Made by a program: the position numbers and the translations under genes. Below, in pieces: positions 27,139 through 36,599 of a stretch of DNA of 59,468 bases (positions are counted from its first letter, which is position 1; the number at the start of each line of letters is the position of its first letter). The stretch is taken from positions 1-59,468 of the forward strand of contig JAFGQO010000057.1 of assembly GCA_016935615.1 (NCBI GenBank), read 5' to 3'. The notes under the pieces were generated by a model that saw nothing but the letters and a program-made list of their open reading frames with translations, was not told the origin of the DNA and did no database searches. Source of the stretch: Bacteroidales bacterium (GTDB lineage Bacteria; Bacteroidota; Bacteroidia; Bacteroidales; UBA10428).

Positions 27139-29061
27139 ATGACCTCAAAATATCCATTTCTAGAGAAAATTGATAGTCCTGCCGATCTGAAAAAACTGAA
27201 GATTGAAGAATTGGTGCAGGTAAGTCAAGAATTGCGACAGTTTATTATCGATGAAGTTTCAAATAATCCGGGACATTTTGGTGCAAGCTTAGGAGTTATT
27301 GAACTTACAGTAGCTTTGCATTACGCCTACAATACTCCCTTCGATAAAATAATCTGGGATGTAGGACACCAGGCATACGCACACAAGATATTAACAGGCC
27401 GCAGAGATCAGTTCCATACAAATCGTAAATACAAAGGAATAAGTGGATTTCCGCAAATGAATGAAAGTGAATACGATGCTTTTGGTACAGGGCATGCATC
27501 AACTTCAATTTCAGCAGCTTTGGGTATTGCTGTTGCCGATAAAAAGAAGGGAATTAAAAGAAATGTGGCTGCTGTGATTGGAGATGGTTCATTAACAGGA
27601 GGATTGGCTTTTGAAGGATTAAACAATGCAGGAATTGAAAATACGGATGTTTTGGTTGTACTCAATGACAACAATATTTCTATTGATCCGAGTGTAGGAG
27701 CACTTAAAGAATACCTCGTTGATATTACGACTTCTAAAACTTACAACAGATTTAAAAATGACATCTGGAATGTACTGGGCAAGATCAATAAAATCGCACC
27801 AAACGCCAGGGAATATGCTCAAAAGCTTGAAAATGGTATAAAATCCATTCTTCTCAGACAAAGCAATTTATTTGAAGCGTTAAACTTCAGATACTTTGGT
27901 CCGATTGACGGACATGATGTTTTGCATGTTGCCAGAATTCTTGATGACATGAAAAATATACCTGGGCCAAAACTATTGCACGTACTTACGAAAAAAGGGA
28001 AAGGCTTTAAACAGGCTGAATTGAATCAAACAAAATTTCATGCACCGGGTAAATTCAATAAAGATACCGGGGAAATTGTTAAACTGAAATCAGATTTGGC
28101 TCAGCCGCCACTTTTTCAGGATGTTTTTGGGATCACACTCCTCGAACTGGCAAAGAAAAATGAAAAAATTATAGGAATTACTCCTGCAATGCCTACCGGT
28201 TGTTCTTTGAAAATAATGATGGATGAATTGCCGGAACGAACATTTGATGTCGGTATCGCAGAGCAGCATGCAGTTACATTTTCAGCTGGACTTGCCTCTC
28301 AGGGACTTATTCCGTTTTGTAACATTTATTCTTCCTTCATGCAACGTTCTTATGACCAGGTTATACATGATGTGGCATTGCAGAAACTGGGAGTAGTCTT
28401 TTGCCTTGACAGGGGAGGTCTGGTTGGTTCAGACGGAGCTACACATCACGGAGTTTTTGACATCGCCTATATGCGAAGTATACCGGATTTGATTGTTGCT
28501 GCTCCTATGGATGCAATTGAATTAAGAAATATGATGTATACTGCTCAATTGGGTAAATACGGACCCTTTTCGATACGATATCCAAAGGGTAGAGCACAAA
28601 GAGTTGACTGGCATCAGCCTTTCAGTGAATTGAAACCCGGGAAGGCCCGTAAGTTAAAAGAAGGATCGGATATTGCAATTCTTTCTATTGGGCATGCGGG
28701 AAATTTGGTACAGGAAGCATTAAAAAGGCTGAATACTTCTCCTGTGATAAGTATTGCACATTATGATTTGCGATATGCCAAGCCATTGGATGAAGAAATT
28801 TTACACAGTATTTTTAAACAGTTTGATCGTATCATTACAGTGGAAGACGGAACAATAGTTGGCGGTTTTGGCAGTGCCGTGATAGAATTTATGTGTGAAA
28901 ATGCGTATCAGATCCAGGTAAAAAGACTTGGTGTACCTGATCGATTTATTGATCAGGGAACACAAAGTGAATTGTATAAAGAATGCGGATTCGATCCGGA
29001 TAGTATCATTTCTGCAATACGATCACTGGTTCGACCGGGAGTATTATTTCATGTTGGCTGA
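27139..29061 (+). CDS. dxs: 1-deoxy-D-xylulose-5-phosphate synthase
   Basis: DXS condenses pyruvate with glyceraldehyde 3-phosphate using thiamine diphosphate, the first step of the MEP isoprenoid pathway. The ATG at 27139 gives 640 residues; a GTG 20 codons upstream is possible, but a promoter element sits between the two. Motifs include WDVGHQAYAHKILTGR, GTGHASTSISAALG, the ThDP motif VIGDGSLTGG...NDNNISI, FDVGIAEQHAVTFSAGLA and DRGGLVGSDGATHHG. No other MEP gene is in the window. Confidence 0.97.
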   Translation: MTSKYPFLEKIDSPADLKKLKIEELVQVSQELRQFIIDEVSNNPGHFGASLGVIELTVALHYAYNTPFDKIIWDVGHQAYAHKILTGRRDQFHTNRKYKGISGFPQMNESEYDAFGTGHASTSISAALGIAVADKKKGIKRNVAAVIGDGSLTGGLAFEGLNNAGIENTDVLVVLNDNNISIDPSVGALKEYLVDITTSKTYNRFKNDIWNVLGKINKIAPNAREYAQKLENGIKSILLRQSNLFEALNFRYFGPIDGHDVLHVARILDDMKNIPGPKLLHVLTKKGKGFKQAELNQTKFHAPGKFNKDTGEIVKLKSDLAQPPLFQDVFGITLLELAKKNEKIIGITPAMPTGCSLKIMMDELPERTFDVGIAEQHAVTFSAGLASQGLIPFCNIYSSFMQRSYDQVIHDVALQKLGVVFCLDRGGLVGSDGATHHGVFDIAYMRSIPDLIVAAPMDAIELRNMMYTAQLGKYGPFSIRYPKGRAQRVDWHQPFSELKPGKARKLKEGSDIAILSIGHAGNLVQEALKRLNTSPVISIAHYDLRYAKPLDEEILHSIFKQFDRIITVEDGTIVGGFGSAVIEFMCENAYQIQVKRLGVPDRFIDQGTQSELYKECGFDPDSIISAIRSLVRPGVLFHVG

Positions 29062-29211
29062 TTCTTTCTGATTTATATTTCTTTCTGTTGTTATTCTTTC
29101 AATCAATGGGAATCGCTTTTCTACAAACCATATTGATTAAATAAAATATATAATTACCTGAAATTCAATTATTATATTCATTTAACTAAAGAAATAATTT
29201 AAAATATAAAA

Positions 29212-30378
29212 TTAACCTGTAATGCATGATTGTGTACAGTTTAACGGCTTCTCTTTAACCGGATTAATGAATTCATTTCTTCTTTTATACTCTGTTGGAG
29301 TCATTCCTGTATGTTTTTTAAAGGCAATATTAAAAGCTGATTTCGTATTAAATCCTACTTCGTATAAAACTTCCAGGATTGTCTTTTCTCTTCCGGAGGA
29401 AGTTGTCAATAGTTTTTCGGATTCCTTAATACGATAATAATTGATAAAATCATAAAAATTCTTTCTTTCCATTGTATTGATTACTTCTGATAAAGAGCGG
29501 GGAGGGATAGATATTTTTTGGCCCAGACTGGAAAGATTGATTTCAGGATCAAGAAAAGGCTGTTCATTGTTCATACAGGCCAAAAGTTTCTGATAATATT
29601 GTTTTCTAATTCTGTCTGAAAGAGATTGTTTTTTATTCTCAGTGGGATTTTCACTAATATGGAACATAAATGGCTGAGAGAAAATCTTCTGAATAAACAA
29701 AAAACAAAACACGATGAATCCAATATAAAGTGAAATTTCAACCGGAACTTTAATTTGAGTTATATAAAGTTTAGATATATAACGGAATAAGTCTATTACC
29801 CATAAGCAGGTTATTCCGGATAAAATATACTTGATACACAAATGCTTCGTTTTGGAAGATACCTGATATTTAAGTTTATAGGATTTTATTTTTTTCATAG
29901 TAAGAATGAAATAAACAAACACCTGGATATGAACAACGGCAACAAGAACATTGTATTGAACTGCAGAAAACAATCCACCGGATAATAAAATTTCCTTTTT
30001 GGCTTGAGCAGGAAGCCTTGAAAAATTGGCAACAATATAAATTGTCAGTAACGCAAAGGGAACTAAATGCAGAATGGGTATTCTGGAAGATCCGATTTTA
30101 TGCGGAGCCTGTGAAAGAATGTAAAAATAAAACAAAGGAGCATAAAGTAAAGCTGCAGATGATCCAACGTAAAATAAATATATACAATTATTAATGAAAA
30201 AATCAAATAATCTAAATACAAGAGAATTAAAAATGTTAAATGCCAATGTAAAAAAGAATAATCCAAGAAAACAATTGCTGATTCTGTTTCCTTTTGTTAG
30301 CGTAAATAAAAGAATTGAGAATACCAACAGTTGAAAAATTGTTAACACGATCAGGATTTCTTGGATATTCAGGTCCAT
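29212..30378 (-). CDS. Membrane-anchored AraC-family transcriptional regulator
   Basis: With the ATG at 30378 the protein is 388 residues. About seven hydrophobic helices fill residues 8-240 (starting LNIQEILIVLTIFQLLVFSILLF), followed by a linker and a C-terminal AraC helix-turn-helix domain (about 275-375). That domain has NFYDFINYYRIKESEKLL and the second-helix motif ILEVLYEVGFNTKSAFNIAF followed by TGMTPTEYKRR. This layout (7TM plus AraC) is common in Bacteroidota and suggests sensing a signal at the membrane. An in-frame TTG at 30414 is a weaker start. Its target is unknown; the caspase-like gene lies upstream on the same strand. Confidence 0.88.
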   Translation of the reverse strand: MDLNIQEILIVLTIFQLLVFSILLFTLTKGNRISNCFLGLFFFTLAFNIFNSLVFRLFDFFINNCIYLFYVGSSAALLYAPLFYFYILSQAPHKIGSSRIPILHLVPFALLTIYIVANFSRLPAQAKKEILLSGGLFSAVQYNVLVAVVHIQVFVYFILTMKKIKSYKLKYQVSSKTKHLCIKYILSGITCLWVIDLFRYISKLYITQIKVPVEISLYIGFIVFCFLFIQKIFSQPFMFHISENPTENKKQSLSDRIRKQYYQKLLACMNNEQPFLDPEINLSSLGQKISIPPRSLSEVINTMERKNFYDFINYYRIKESEKLLTTSSGREKTILEVLYEVGFNTKSAFNIAFKKHTGMTPTEYKRRNEFINPVKEKPLNCTQSCITG

Positions 30379-30493
30379 TTTCTCAGTGTTCTTATACAAT
30401 TGTAAGACAAACAAAGCAATAGATACCCTTAAGAGTTAAGGAGATATTTTTTATGCTTGGATAAATGAGACCAGAAATTGAACGGTATGAACA

Positions 30494-32836
30494 CTATCGT
30501 GTAATGAAAAAGAAGGAACCTAATTCATCTTCCAGGCCTTTTATTCTTCCAAATTCCGGTGTTTGAAGAGAACTGTTTCGCAGAATAATACTTACACGTT
30601 TTGCTATATCGTCTATTGTAACGCAATCATCTTCATTGTTTAATAATGTGTTAGCAAAAGCACGTGTAAAAAGAGAATTATCGTAAGCATAACCTGTACC
30701 TGAAGAGGTAAGGACCTGGGAAGATTTTTTTAATGCGAGTTGAGTATTGGAACAGGCAGCTCCATCTATCGGGCCTCTCAGTGCGAGACAGAAATTCTGT
30801 CCTGTTTCACAAGCATCACTCACCACAAGTAAATGAGTAAGAGAGGTATAAGAGTAAAGGGATGCTTTAAGAGCATTGATATTGAAATAACTGAATTCTA
30901 TATCCATAGTAGCATCAGAAGGTATCCAATACCCGTTGCCATTACTATTTTTCCCATGACCTGCAAACCAGATGAATAATGAATTCACATGATTTGCTCT
31001 TATCAAATCCCTCAGATCAATGGAAAAGAAACGTTCCAATTCTCTTTTGGTGAGATCTTTTTTCACAATTACCTTGTTTATTCTGTATCTTGAAAGAGCT
31101 TGTTGCATAAGTAGAATGTCCTGAGAAGGAGATTTTAAATTTGGAAAATCTTTGTATTCAGAATTTTCTATCAGTACCACCCAGGTTTTCCCCATTGGAC
31201 TATCATCACTTAAAATCTTCCCGTCACGGCGGAGTAAATATTCTGATTCACTTGCATTTCCATATTTGTCTATGACAGTAATGTTTATGCGGTTTTTTTT
31301 CGTAATATCAAGTGTTGCAGTGAATCTTGGATTAAAATCGCCGGGAGCATAGCTTGCCAAAACATTTTCAATTTTAATTGAAGATATTAAACTTTCATCC
31401 TCTATTTGGCCGTCGATATATAAGTAATTATCGTCAGACCTGATTGAAATTATTCCATCATCGCCAACGTAGGGATTACGTATAAAAATATGAGGAGCTT
31501 GAGTTTCTATTCTTTCAATCGCATAGCTTACAGTGCTGGAATTATTGTATATATCTGATGCTGAGATCGTAACAAATTCAAGATCATTTGTACGTATACT
31601 TGTTGAGAATTCTTTTTTTAGTTTTCCGTCAGGATCGTTAAGCAAAGTATCGTTATTAATTTTAAGAAATCGCAGCTTGCTTTCATCTTCGATATTTCCG
31701 GCAATACTGATATGATCCCTATTTTCCGGGACAAGTAACTGCGAACTTGAGTTTATTGCAGGATCAGTGAGATGGATAACCGGCTTGTTTGATTCCCGGT
31801 TCAGTTCATAAATCTTCTGTTCAACTTCATCAATAACAGAAGGTTCCATATCGGGAGCAAACTTAAGCAGCAATGCATAGTCTGATACGGCCTTTGGTTT
31901 CATCCCAATTTTTTCATATGCATTTGCTCTTTTCATCATGGCATTCACATTGGTAATATCATGATTAAGAGCAACTGTAAAATCATTGATTGCATTCTGA
32001 TATTGAGCATAATTATAATAATATTCGCCACGCAGCATGAAATATTCTGACCTGGCAGTATCCAGCACAATTGCTTTTGAAATATCCGATATAGCGGCAT
32101 CAAATTCTTTGTTATTGCCATGGCACTGACTCAGGATCAAATAGGCCCTCAAATTGTTTTTGTCATTTCTTAGAACATAATTACAATTTTCAATCGCATA
32201 TGTAATTTTGCCAGAATGCAATTGCACTTCTGCCAATGACAAAAAAGCATCAAAAAGCAACTTGTCTTTTATAATGGCTTTTTCAAAATCCAGTTCTGCT
32301 TCTTTGTAATTGTTAAGATGCATATTGGTCAGACCAGACAGATAGTTTGCATAAGCAGAGTTCTTTGCATCAATTGCAAGTTCTGCCGATTTTGAGGCAT
32401 TTGTAAATTCATTTAATGATAAATAGATTTCACATTGAAGAAGATAAGCTTCATGAAATTTTTGTTTTTGAGAGATTGCATTGTCAATGTTATCCAATGC
32501 ATGATCAAATTCATTAAGATGAAATAAAATTTCTGCTGAATGAAAATAATTTTGAGCTGAATTTGTTCCGAATACTGCAGCATTACGAAAATCTTCAGAT
32601 GCCTCTGACAGATGGTTTAAATATTCATTTGTTTTTCCGCGTTCTTCGTATGCTTCTCCATTTTGCGGATCTATTTCAATTGCTTTATTGTATTGCTGAA
32701 TAGCCTGCTCATAATAACCATTTTCGATGAATTGTTCTGCTGCTTTCATGTATTGTCTGGAACTCTGTCCGAAAAGGCAGATTCCAAAAAAGAGAAATAA
32801 TAAAATTGCAAAGCCTCTTAACATGAATTTATTCAT
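30494..32836 (-). CDS. Exported TPR protein with C-terminal caspase-like (C14) domain
   Basis: With the ATG at 32836 the protein is 780 residues and begins with a signal peptide (MLRGFAILLFLFFGICLFGQ). Residues about 25-340 hold eight or nine TPR units (e.g. GYYEQAIQQYNKAIEIDPQN). Two related beta-rich modules follow, marked by IAGNIEDESKL and IDGQIEDESLI. Residues about 550-780 form a caspase-fold peptidase domain: WVVLIENSEYKDFPNLKSP, WFAGHGKN with the candidate catalytic His at 627, and VVSDACETGQ with the candidate Cys at 676. Both dyad residues are present, so it should be active or at least intact. The signal peptide places it in the periplasm or outside, unlike cytoplasmic caspase-type defence effectors. 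Role unknown. Confidence 0.88.
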   Translation of the reverse strand: MNKFMLRGFAILLFLFFGICLFGQSSRQYMKAAEQFIENGYYEQAIQQYNKAIEIDPQNGEAYEERGKTNEYLNHLSEASEDFRNAAVFGTNSAQNYFHSAEILFHLNEFDHALDNIDNAISQKQKFHEAYLLQCEIYLSLNEFTNASKSAELAIDAKNSAYANYLSGLTNMHLNNYKEAELDFEKAIIKDKLLFDAFLSLAEVQLHSGKITYAIENCNYVLRNDKNNLRAYLILSQCHGNNKEFDAAISDISKAIVLDTARSEYFMLRGEYYYNYAQYQNAINDFTVALNHDITNVNAMMKRANAYEKIGMKPKAVSDYALLLKFAPDMEPSVIDEVEQKIYELNRESNKPVIHLTDPAINSSSQLLVPENRDHISIAGNIEDESKLRFLKINNDTLLNDPDGKLKKEFSTSIRTNDLEFVTISASDIYNNSSTVSYAIERIETQAPHIFIRNPYVGDDGIISIRSDDNYLYIDGQIEDESLISSIKIENVLASYAPGDFNPRFTATLDITKKNRINITVIDKYGNASESEYLLRRDGKILSDDSPMGKTWVVLIENSEYKDFPNLKSPSQDILLMQQALSRYRINKVIVKKDLTKRELERFFSIDLRDLIRANHVNSLFIWFAGHGKNSNGNGYWIPSDATMDIEFSYFNINALKASLYSYTSLTHLLVVSDACETGQNFCLALRGPIDGAACSNTQLALKKSSQVLTSSGTGYAYDNSLFTRAFANTLLNNEDDCVTIDDIAKRVSIILRNSSLQTPEFGRIKGLEDELGSFFFITR

Positions 32837-32961
32837 AGTAAGACTAGTTACTGATAATTTGGTTGCAATAATACAAAAACATTGCCAGAATTTATTAATT
32901 GTACTGAAATTCAATGGATTTATTAAAATACCATAGAAATCTCACTTTTTACAGAGATGTG

Positions 32962-33738
32962 TTACCAAAAGGATAAGTTATATTGGTTCAATTCCTTATC
33001 TAATTTACGTGCTCCGGGTAAAATTTGTTCAAAATGGTTCCAGAAACGGGCCTGATGATTTTTTTCCTTTGTATGCATCAATTCATGAAGAATAACATAT
33101 TCAATGAGGTAATCGGGGAGTCGCATCAGTTGAATATTCAGGTTAATATTGTTTTGAGCTGAACAACTTCCCCATCTGGTTTTGGCATTTTTTAGTTTAA
33201 CTTTATTGTATTGAAAACCATGTTTTTTCGCCAGTTCATTTAATCGTACAGGCAAAATTTTCTTTGCCTCCAGTCGCCATGTTTCTTCAATTGTCTTTCT
33301 TATAAAACTTTGTATACGATCATCTTCGACCTTAGCGATCTCAGGATACCATATCACAATTTTATCGTCCTTAACAATTGATTTCATCGTATTTTTCTGA
33401 TGTCTTAAAAGGAATAGTTGATGTGAACGGGTTGCAAATGAAGAAGATTCTGTAAATCGTGTTGTTTGTTTTTTATAAGAGTTTTGCTTTTTTATTGATC
33501 TTTCAATCCAGTTCTTTTTCTGGGATACAAATTTAAGAGCATTGGAATCAGTTATATTGCGAGGAACAATTACTATTATTCCCTGATGAGGATGTACTTT
33601 CAATCTCAGATACCTGGCTTTATTACTTCTTTTTAATCTGACAGTACCAATCCCTTCAATTTTGATTTGATAATTATTCGATTCCAATTCATTTCCATTC
33701 ATAACGTATTGCAAATTTAATCCTCTGTAACAATTCAT
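32962..33738 (-). CDS. YgjP/SprT-like zinc metallopeptidase (M48, DUF45)
   Basis: A 258-residue protein of the YgjP-like family. The N-terminal half is a beta-rich domain (VRLKRSNKARYLRLKVHPHQ) and the C-terminal half has the zincin motif HELMHTKEKNH, with KTRWGSCSAQNNINLN just before it, the family signature. The ATG at 33738 is used here; an in-frame ATG at 33702 would give 246 residues and is also plausible. It is divergent from tsaB. Its substrate is not known from sequence. Confidence 0.9.
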   Translation of the reverse strand: MNCYRGLNLQYVMNGNELESNNYQIKIEGIGTVRLKRSNKARYLRLKVHPHQGIIVIVPRNITDSNALKFVSQKKNWIERSIKKQNSYKKQTTRFTESSSFATRSHQLFLLRHQKNTMKSIVKDDKIVIWYPEIAKVEDDRIQSFIRKTIEETWRLEAKKILPVRLNELAKKHGFQYNKVKLKNAKTRWGSCSAQNNINLNIQLMRLPDYLIEYVILHELMHTKEKNHQARFWNHFEQILPGARKLDKELNQYNLSFW

Positions 33739-33952
33739 TTCTATTTTTTCTTCACAGAAATACTTTTAATTAAACCTGTAAATATTCTATTGCCGTATAT
33801 TGTATTTTTTTCTATGGTGTTCTGGCCTTTGTTGGGCAAATGGCAGACCCTCATCATATACACTTTTCACCATAGAGTAATTAATATATATCCCTTTCGC
33901 CTTTCCCCTTTTAAATTCATATTTTCAATGATGAGGGAATCAACCGAATTCG

Positions 33953-33960
33953 TATTTTTG
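33953..33960 (+). promoter_or_regulatory. -7 promoter element for tsaB, possibly leaderless
   Basis: TATTTTTG matches TAnnTTTG and ends only 6 bases before the tsaB ATG at 33967. If used, transcription would begin at or next to the start codon. It also argues against any start further upstream. Confidence 0.45.
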
Positions 33961-33966
33961 TTCCTA

Positions 33967-34692
33967 ATGTCTGTTATTCTACAAATAGAAACTGCTACAG
34001 AAGTATGTTCTGTATCTCTTGCTGATAAAGGCAAAGTCATTGCTGTGAAAGAGACATCTGAGGAAAAGTCACATGCTTCCACCTTATCGGTTTTAATAGA
34101 GGAGGTGCTAAGAAATGCAGAGAAAAAAAACCTTATGCCTCATGCAATTGCTGTGAGTATGGGGCCGGGTTCATTCACCGGTTTACGAATCGGGGTTTCC
34201 ATAGCAAAAGGATTGTGCTACGGCTATGGAATTCCTTTGATTTCAGTTTCTACTCTGGAAGCTATGAGCATCGGATTTCAGGAAAAGTATGTTGATAAAA
34301 AAAATACTATGCCGAATCAGGTCTTGTACGCACCGATGATTGATGCACGGCGCATGGAAGTATACATGGCATTGTTTACACCTGGTAACAGGAAATTTAA
34401 AAATATCGTTGCACAAATTGTTGAACCTCATACTTTTAACGAAGTATTGTCTGGCTACAAAATTTATTTTTTTGGTTCAGGGGCAGAAAAACTGAAAGGA
34501 ACGATTACAAACAAAAATGCGTTTTTTGTTGATGATTTTTTACATTCATCGGTTTATATGACTTCTATTGCCTATGCAAAATACAAAGCTGAGGATTTTG
34601 TTGATCTGGCATATTTTGAACCATTTTATCTAAAGGATTTTATTGCAACTGCTTCAAAGAATACTATTTTCTCCGCACCAAAGAAAAGTTAG
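33967..34692 (+). CDS. tsaB: tRNA threonylcarbamoyladenosine biosynthesis protein TsaB
   Basis: TsaB partners TsaD in making the t6A modification at position 37 of ANN-decoding tRNAs. The ATG at 33967 gives 241 residues starting MSVILQIETATEVCSVSLA, the family start; the frame is open back to a TTG at 33790, but that part is low in family features. The motif SMGPGSFTGLRIGVSIAKGL is diagnostic, and the C-terminal part APMIDARRMEVYMALF fits. efp follows 75 bases later with its own promoter. Confidence 0.95.
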   Translation: MSVILQIETATEVCSVSLADKGKVIAVKETSEEKSHASTLSVLIEEVLRNAEKKNLMPHAIAVSMGPGSFTGLRIGVSIAKGLCYGYGIPLISVSTLEAMSIGFQEKYVDKKNTMPNQVLYAPMIDARRMEVYMALFTPGNRKFKNIVAQIVEPHTFNEVLSGYKIYFFGSGAEKLKGTITNKNAFFVDDFLHSSVYMTSIAYAKYKAEDFVDLAYFEPFYLKDFIATASKNTIFSAPKKS

Positions 34693-34736
34693 CCTACAAA
34701 AGATCATGATTATTACAATTTAAGTAAGATTTCAAT

Positions 34737-34744
34737 TATTTTTG
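34737..34744 (+). promoter_or_regulatory. -7 promoter element for efp
   Basis: TATTTTTG matches TAnnTTTG, 23 bases before the efp ATG. Confidence 0.5.
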
Positions 34745-34767
34745 TAGCCGTTAAAAAAAGTATAAAG

Positions 34768-35337
34768 ATGGCTACTACTGCAGATATCAGGAATGGACTT
34801 TGCATTGAATTCAATAACGATTTATATACAATCGTTGATTTTCAGCATGTGAAACCCGGCAAGGGGCCGGCATTTGTCCGAACAAAACTTAAGAACATTA
34901 AAACTGGTAAAGTAATTGATAACACATTCTCTGCGGGACATAAAATTAACACACAACGTATAGAACGAAGAGGATATCAGTTTTTGTATAATGATGATGT
35001 AGGCTATAATTTTATGCATACTGAAACTTTTGAGCAATTAAGTATCCCAAAAGAGATGATAAATACACCTGATCTTTTAAAAGAAGGTCAGGAAGTTGAA
35101 ATAGTCTATCATACGGATACCGATACTCCATTGTCGTGCGAATTGCCGCCTTTTGTTGTTCTTGAAATTACTTATACGGAACCAGGAATTAAAGGCGATA
35201 CAGCATCATCAACAGCTTTAAAACAAGCGACACTTGAAACAGGTGCCATTGTGAATGTACCTTTGTTTATCGAACAGGGAGAAAAAATCAAGGTTGATAC
35301 CAGAACATACTCATATTCTGAAAGAGTTAAAGAATAA
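34768..35337 (+). CDS. efp: Elongation factor P
   Basis: A 189-residue EF-P, which relieves ribosome stalling at consecutive prolines. The tip of domain I reads VKPGKGPAF with Lys32 at the modification site, so the Arg-rhamnosylating (EarP) branch is excluded. The KOW-like N-domain and two OB domains are complete, ending SYSERVKE. No modification enzyme is recognisable in the window. The phosphatase gene follows after 32 bases and may be cotranscribed. Confidence 0.97.
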   Translation: MATTADIRNGLCIEFNNDLYTIVDFQHVKPGKGPAFVRTKLKNIKTGKVIDNTFSAGHKINTQRIERRGYQFLYNDDVGYNFMHTETFEQLSIPKEMINTPDLLKEGQEVEIVYHTDTDTPLSCELPPFVVLEITYTEPGIKGDTASSTALKQATLETGAIVNVPLFIEQGEKIKVDTRTYSYSERVKE

Positions 35338-35369
35338 TTTGTTATTTTACATACTCTTAGAATGTACAA

Positions 35370-36599
35370 ATGAGTGATAAGGCTTCCATAAAACGTTTAA
35401 AATTAACGACTTTCAAGCTTCGGTCGTTACTACACATTACTCAGGCGATAAATGAAAACCTTACGCAGGAGGAGTTGTTAGAGCGATATGAAAGAATATT
35501 AAAAGAAGATCTTAGTATTGGCAAGCTGATTTTGTATAAACTGGATGAGGAATGGAAATGTATTTTAAGTTCTGGTATCACAGATGAAAATCAGAAAAAT
35601 ATAAATGTTGAAGAGGAACTCTTATCTTATGATGAAATTTCTTTTGTCTCTTCCTCTCAATCTTCAACCTTATCAAATTATGATATTGTAATACCTGTCA
35701 TTCATAACGGGAAACATGTAGCTTTTGTAATTATTGGCGATATTGATGAGGAAGGAGAAGGGATCAGCCCGACCATTAAACATCTGAACTTTATTCAGAC
35801 TCTTTCAAATATCATTATTGTGGCCATTGAAAACATCAGGTTGTTCAATGAAAGTTTGAAGCAGGAGGCAATGAAAAAGGAGCTCGAACTGGCTTCCAAG
35901 ATGCAAAATATGCTTATACCTCATACATTTGCATTGCCAAATAATGATAAGATACATATAACAGCATTTTATCATCCTCATTTGGAAGTCGGTGGGGATT
36001 ATTATGATTATATAGAACTTAGCAAACATGAGATAGGTTTTTGCATCTCGGATGTGTCAGGAAAAGGTATGTCAGCTGCCCTGTTGATGTCAAACTTTCA
36101 GGCAAATCTTCGGGCTTTGTTTACGCATGAGATTTCTTTACTGGCACTTGTTGAAAAATTAAATGATCGGGTTTTGCATGCAGCAAATGGTGAAAAATTC
36201 ATTACGCTATTTGTAGGCAAATACAATTTCAAAACCAGGGAACTGGAATATATTAACGCTGGACATAATCAACCCATTTTGTACAAAGTCAAAGAAAAAA
36301 GTCTTGTTTTTCTTGATAAAGGTTGTGTAGGAATTGGAATGCTGGATGAAATTCCGCTGATCCGAAAGGGATCTGAACTGATTGAGGAACCGGCAAAGAT
36401 CTTATGTTATACTGACGGACTTGTCGAATTGATGGATGGCAGGGGCATATCAACAGAGACTTCCGAAATAGAAGCTTGTTTAAGTAATGACAGATCGATC
36501 GAAGACAATATAGAAAATATTATTAAAAGGCAAAAAATACTCGAAGACGCAACTTCAATCTTTGACGATATTTCCATTCTGGGAATCGAACTTTTCTAA
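35370..36599 (+). CDS. GAF-SpoIIE (PP2C-type) serine phosphatase
   Basis: A 409-residue cytoplasmic protein phosphatase of the RsbU/SpoIIE type. Residues about 15-160 form a GAF-like sensor domain. A short helical linker (LKQEAMKKELELASKMQNML) leads to the phosphatase domain (about 195-409) with LEVGGDYYDY, CISDVSGKGMSAALLMSNFQ, LCYTDGLVELMD and DDISILGIEL, which supply the metal-binding aspartates. Such enzymes often act on anti-sigma antagonists, but no partner kinase or STAS protein is nearby. Its TAA stop interlocks with the TAG of the convergent gene. Confidence 0.92.
   Translation: MSDKASIKRLKLTTFKLRSLLHITQAINENLTQEELLERYERILKEDLSIGKLILYKLDEEWKCILSSGITDENQKNINVEEELLSYDEISFVSSSQSSTLSNYDIVIPVIHNGKHVAFVIIGDIDEEGEGISPTIKHLNFIQTLSNIIIVAIENIRLFNESLKQEAMKKELELASKMQNMLIPHTFALPNNDKIHITAFYHPHLEVGGDYYDYIELSKHEIGFCISDVSGKGMSAALLMSNFQANLRALFTHEISLLALVEKLNDRVLHAANGEKFITLFVGKYNFKTRELEYINAGHNQPILYKVKEKSLVFLDKGCVGIGMLDEIPLIRKGSELIEEPAKILCYTDGLVELMDGRGISTETSEIEACLSNDRSIEDNIENIIKRQKILEDATSIFDDISILGIELF

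Noticed and set aside
30494-32836. Caspase-like protein as a cytoplasmic defence effector
   Set aside because: It has a clear export signal and no cytoplasmic partner such as a sensor NTPase, toxin or nuclease nearby.
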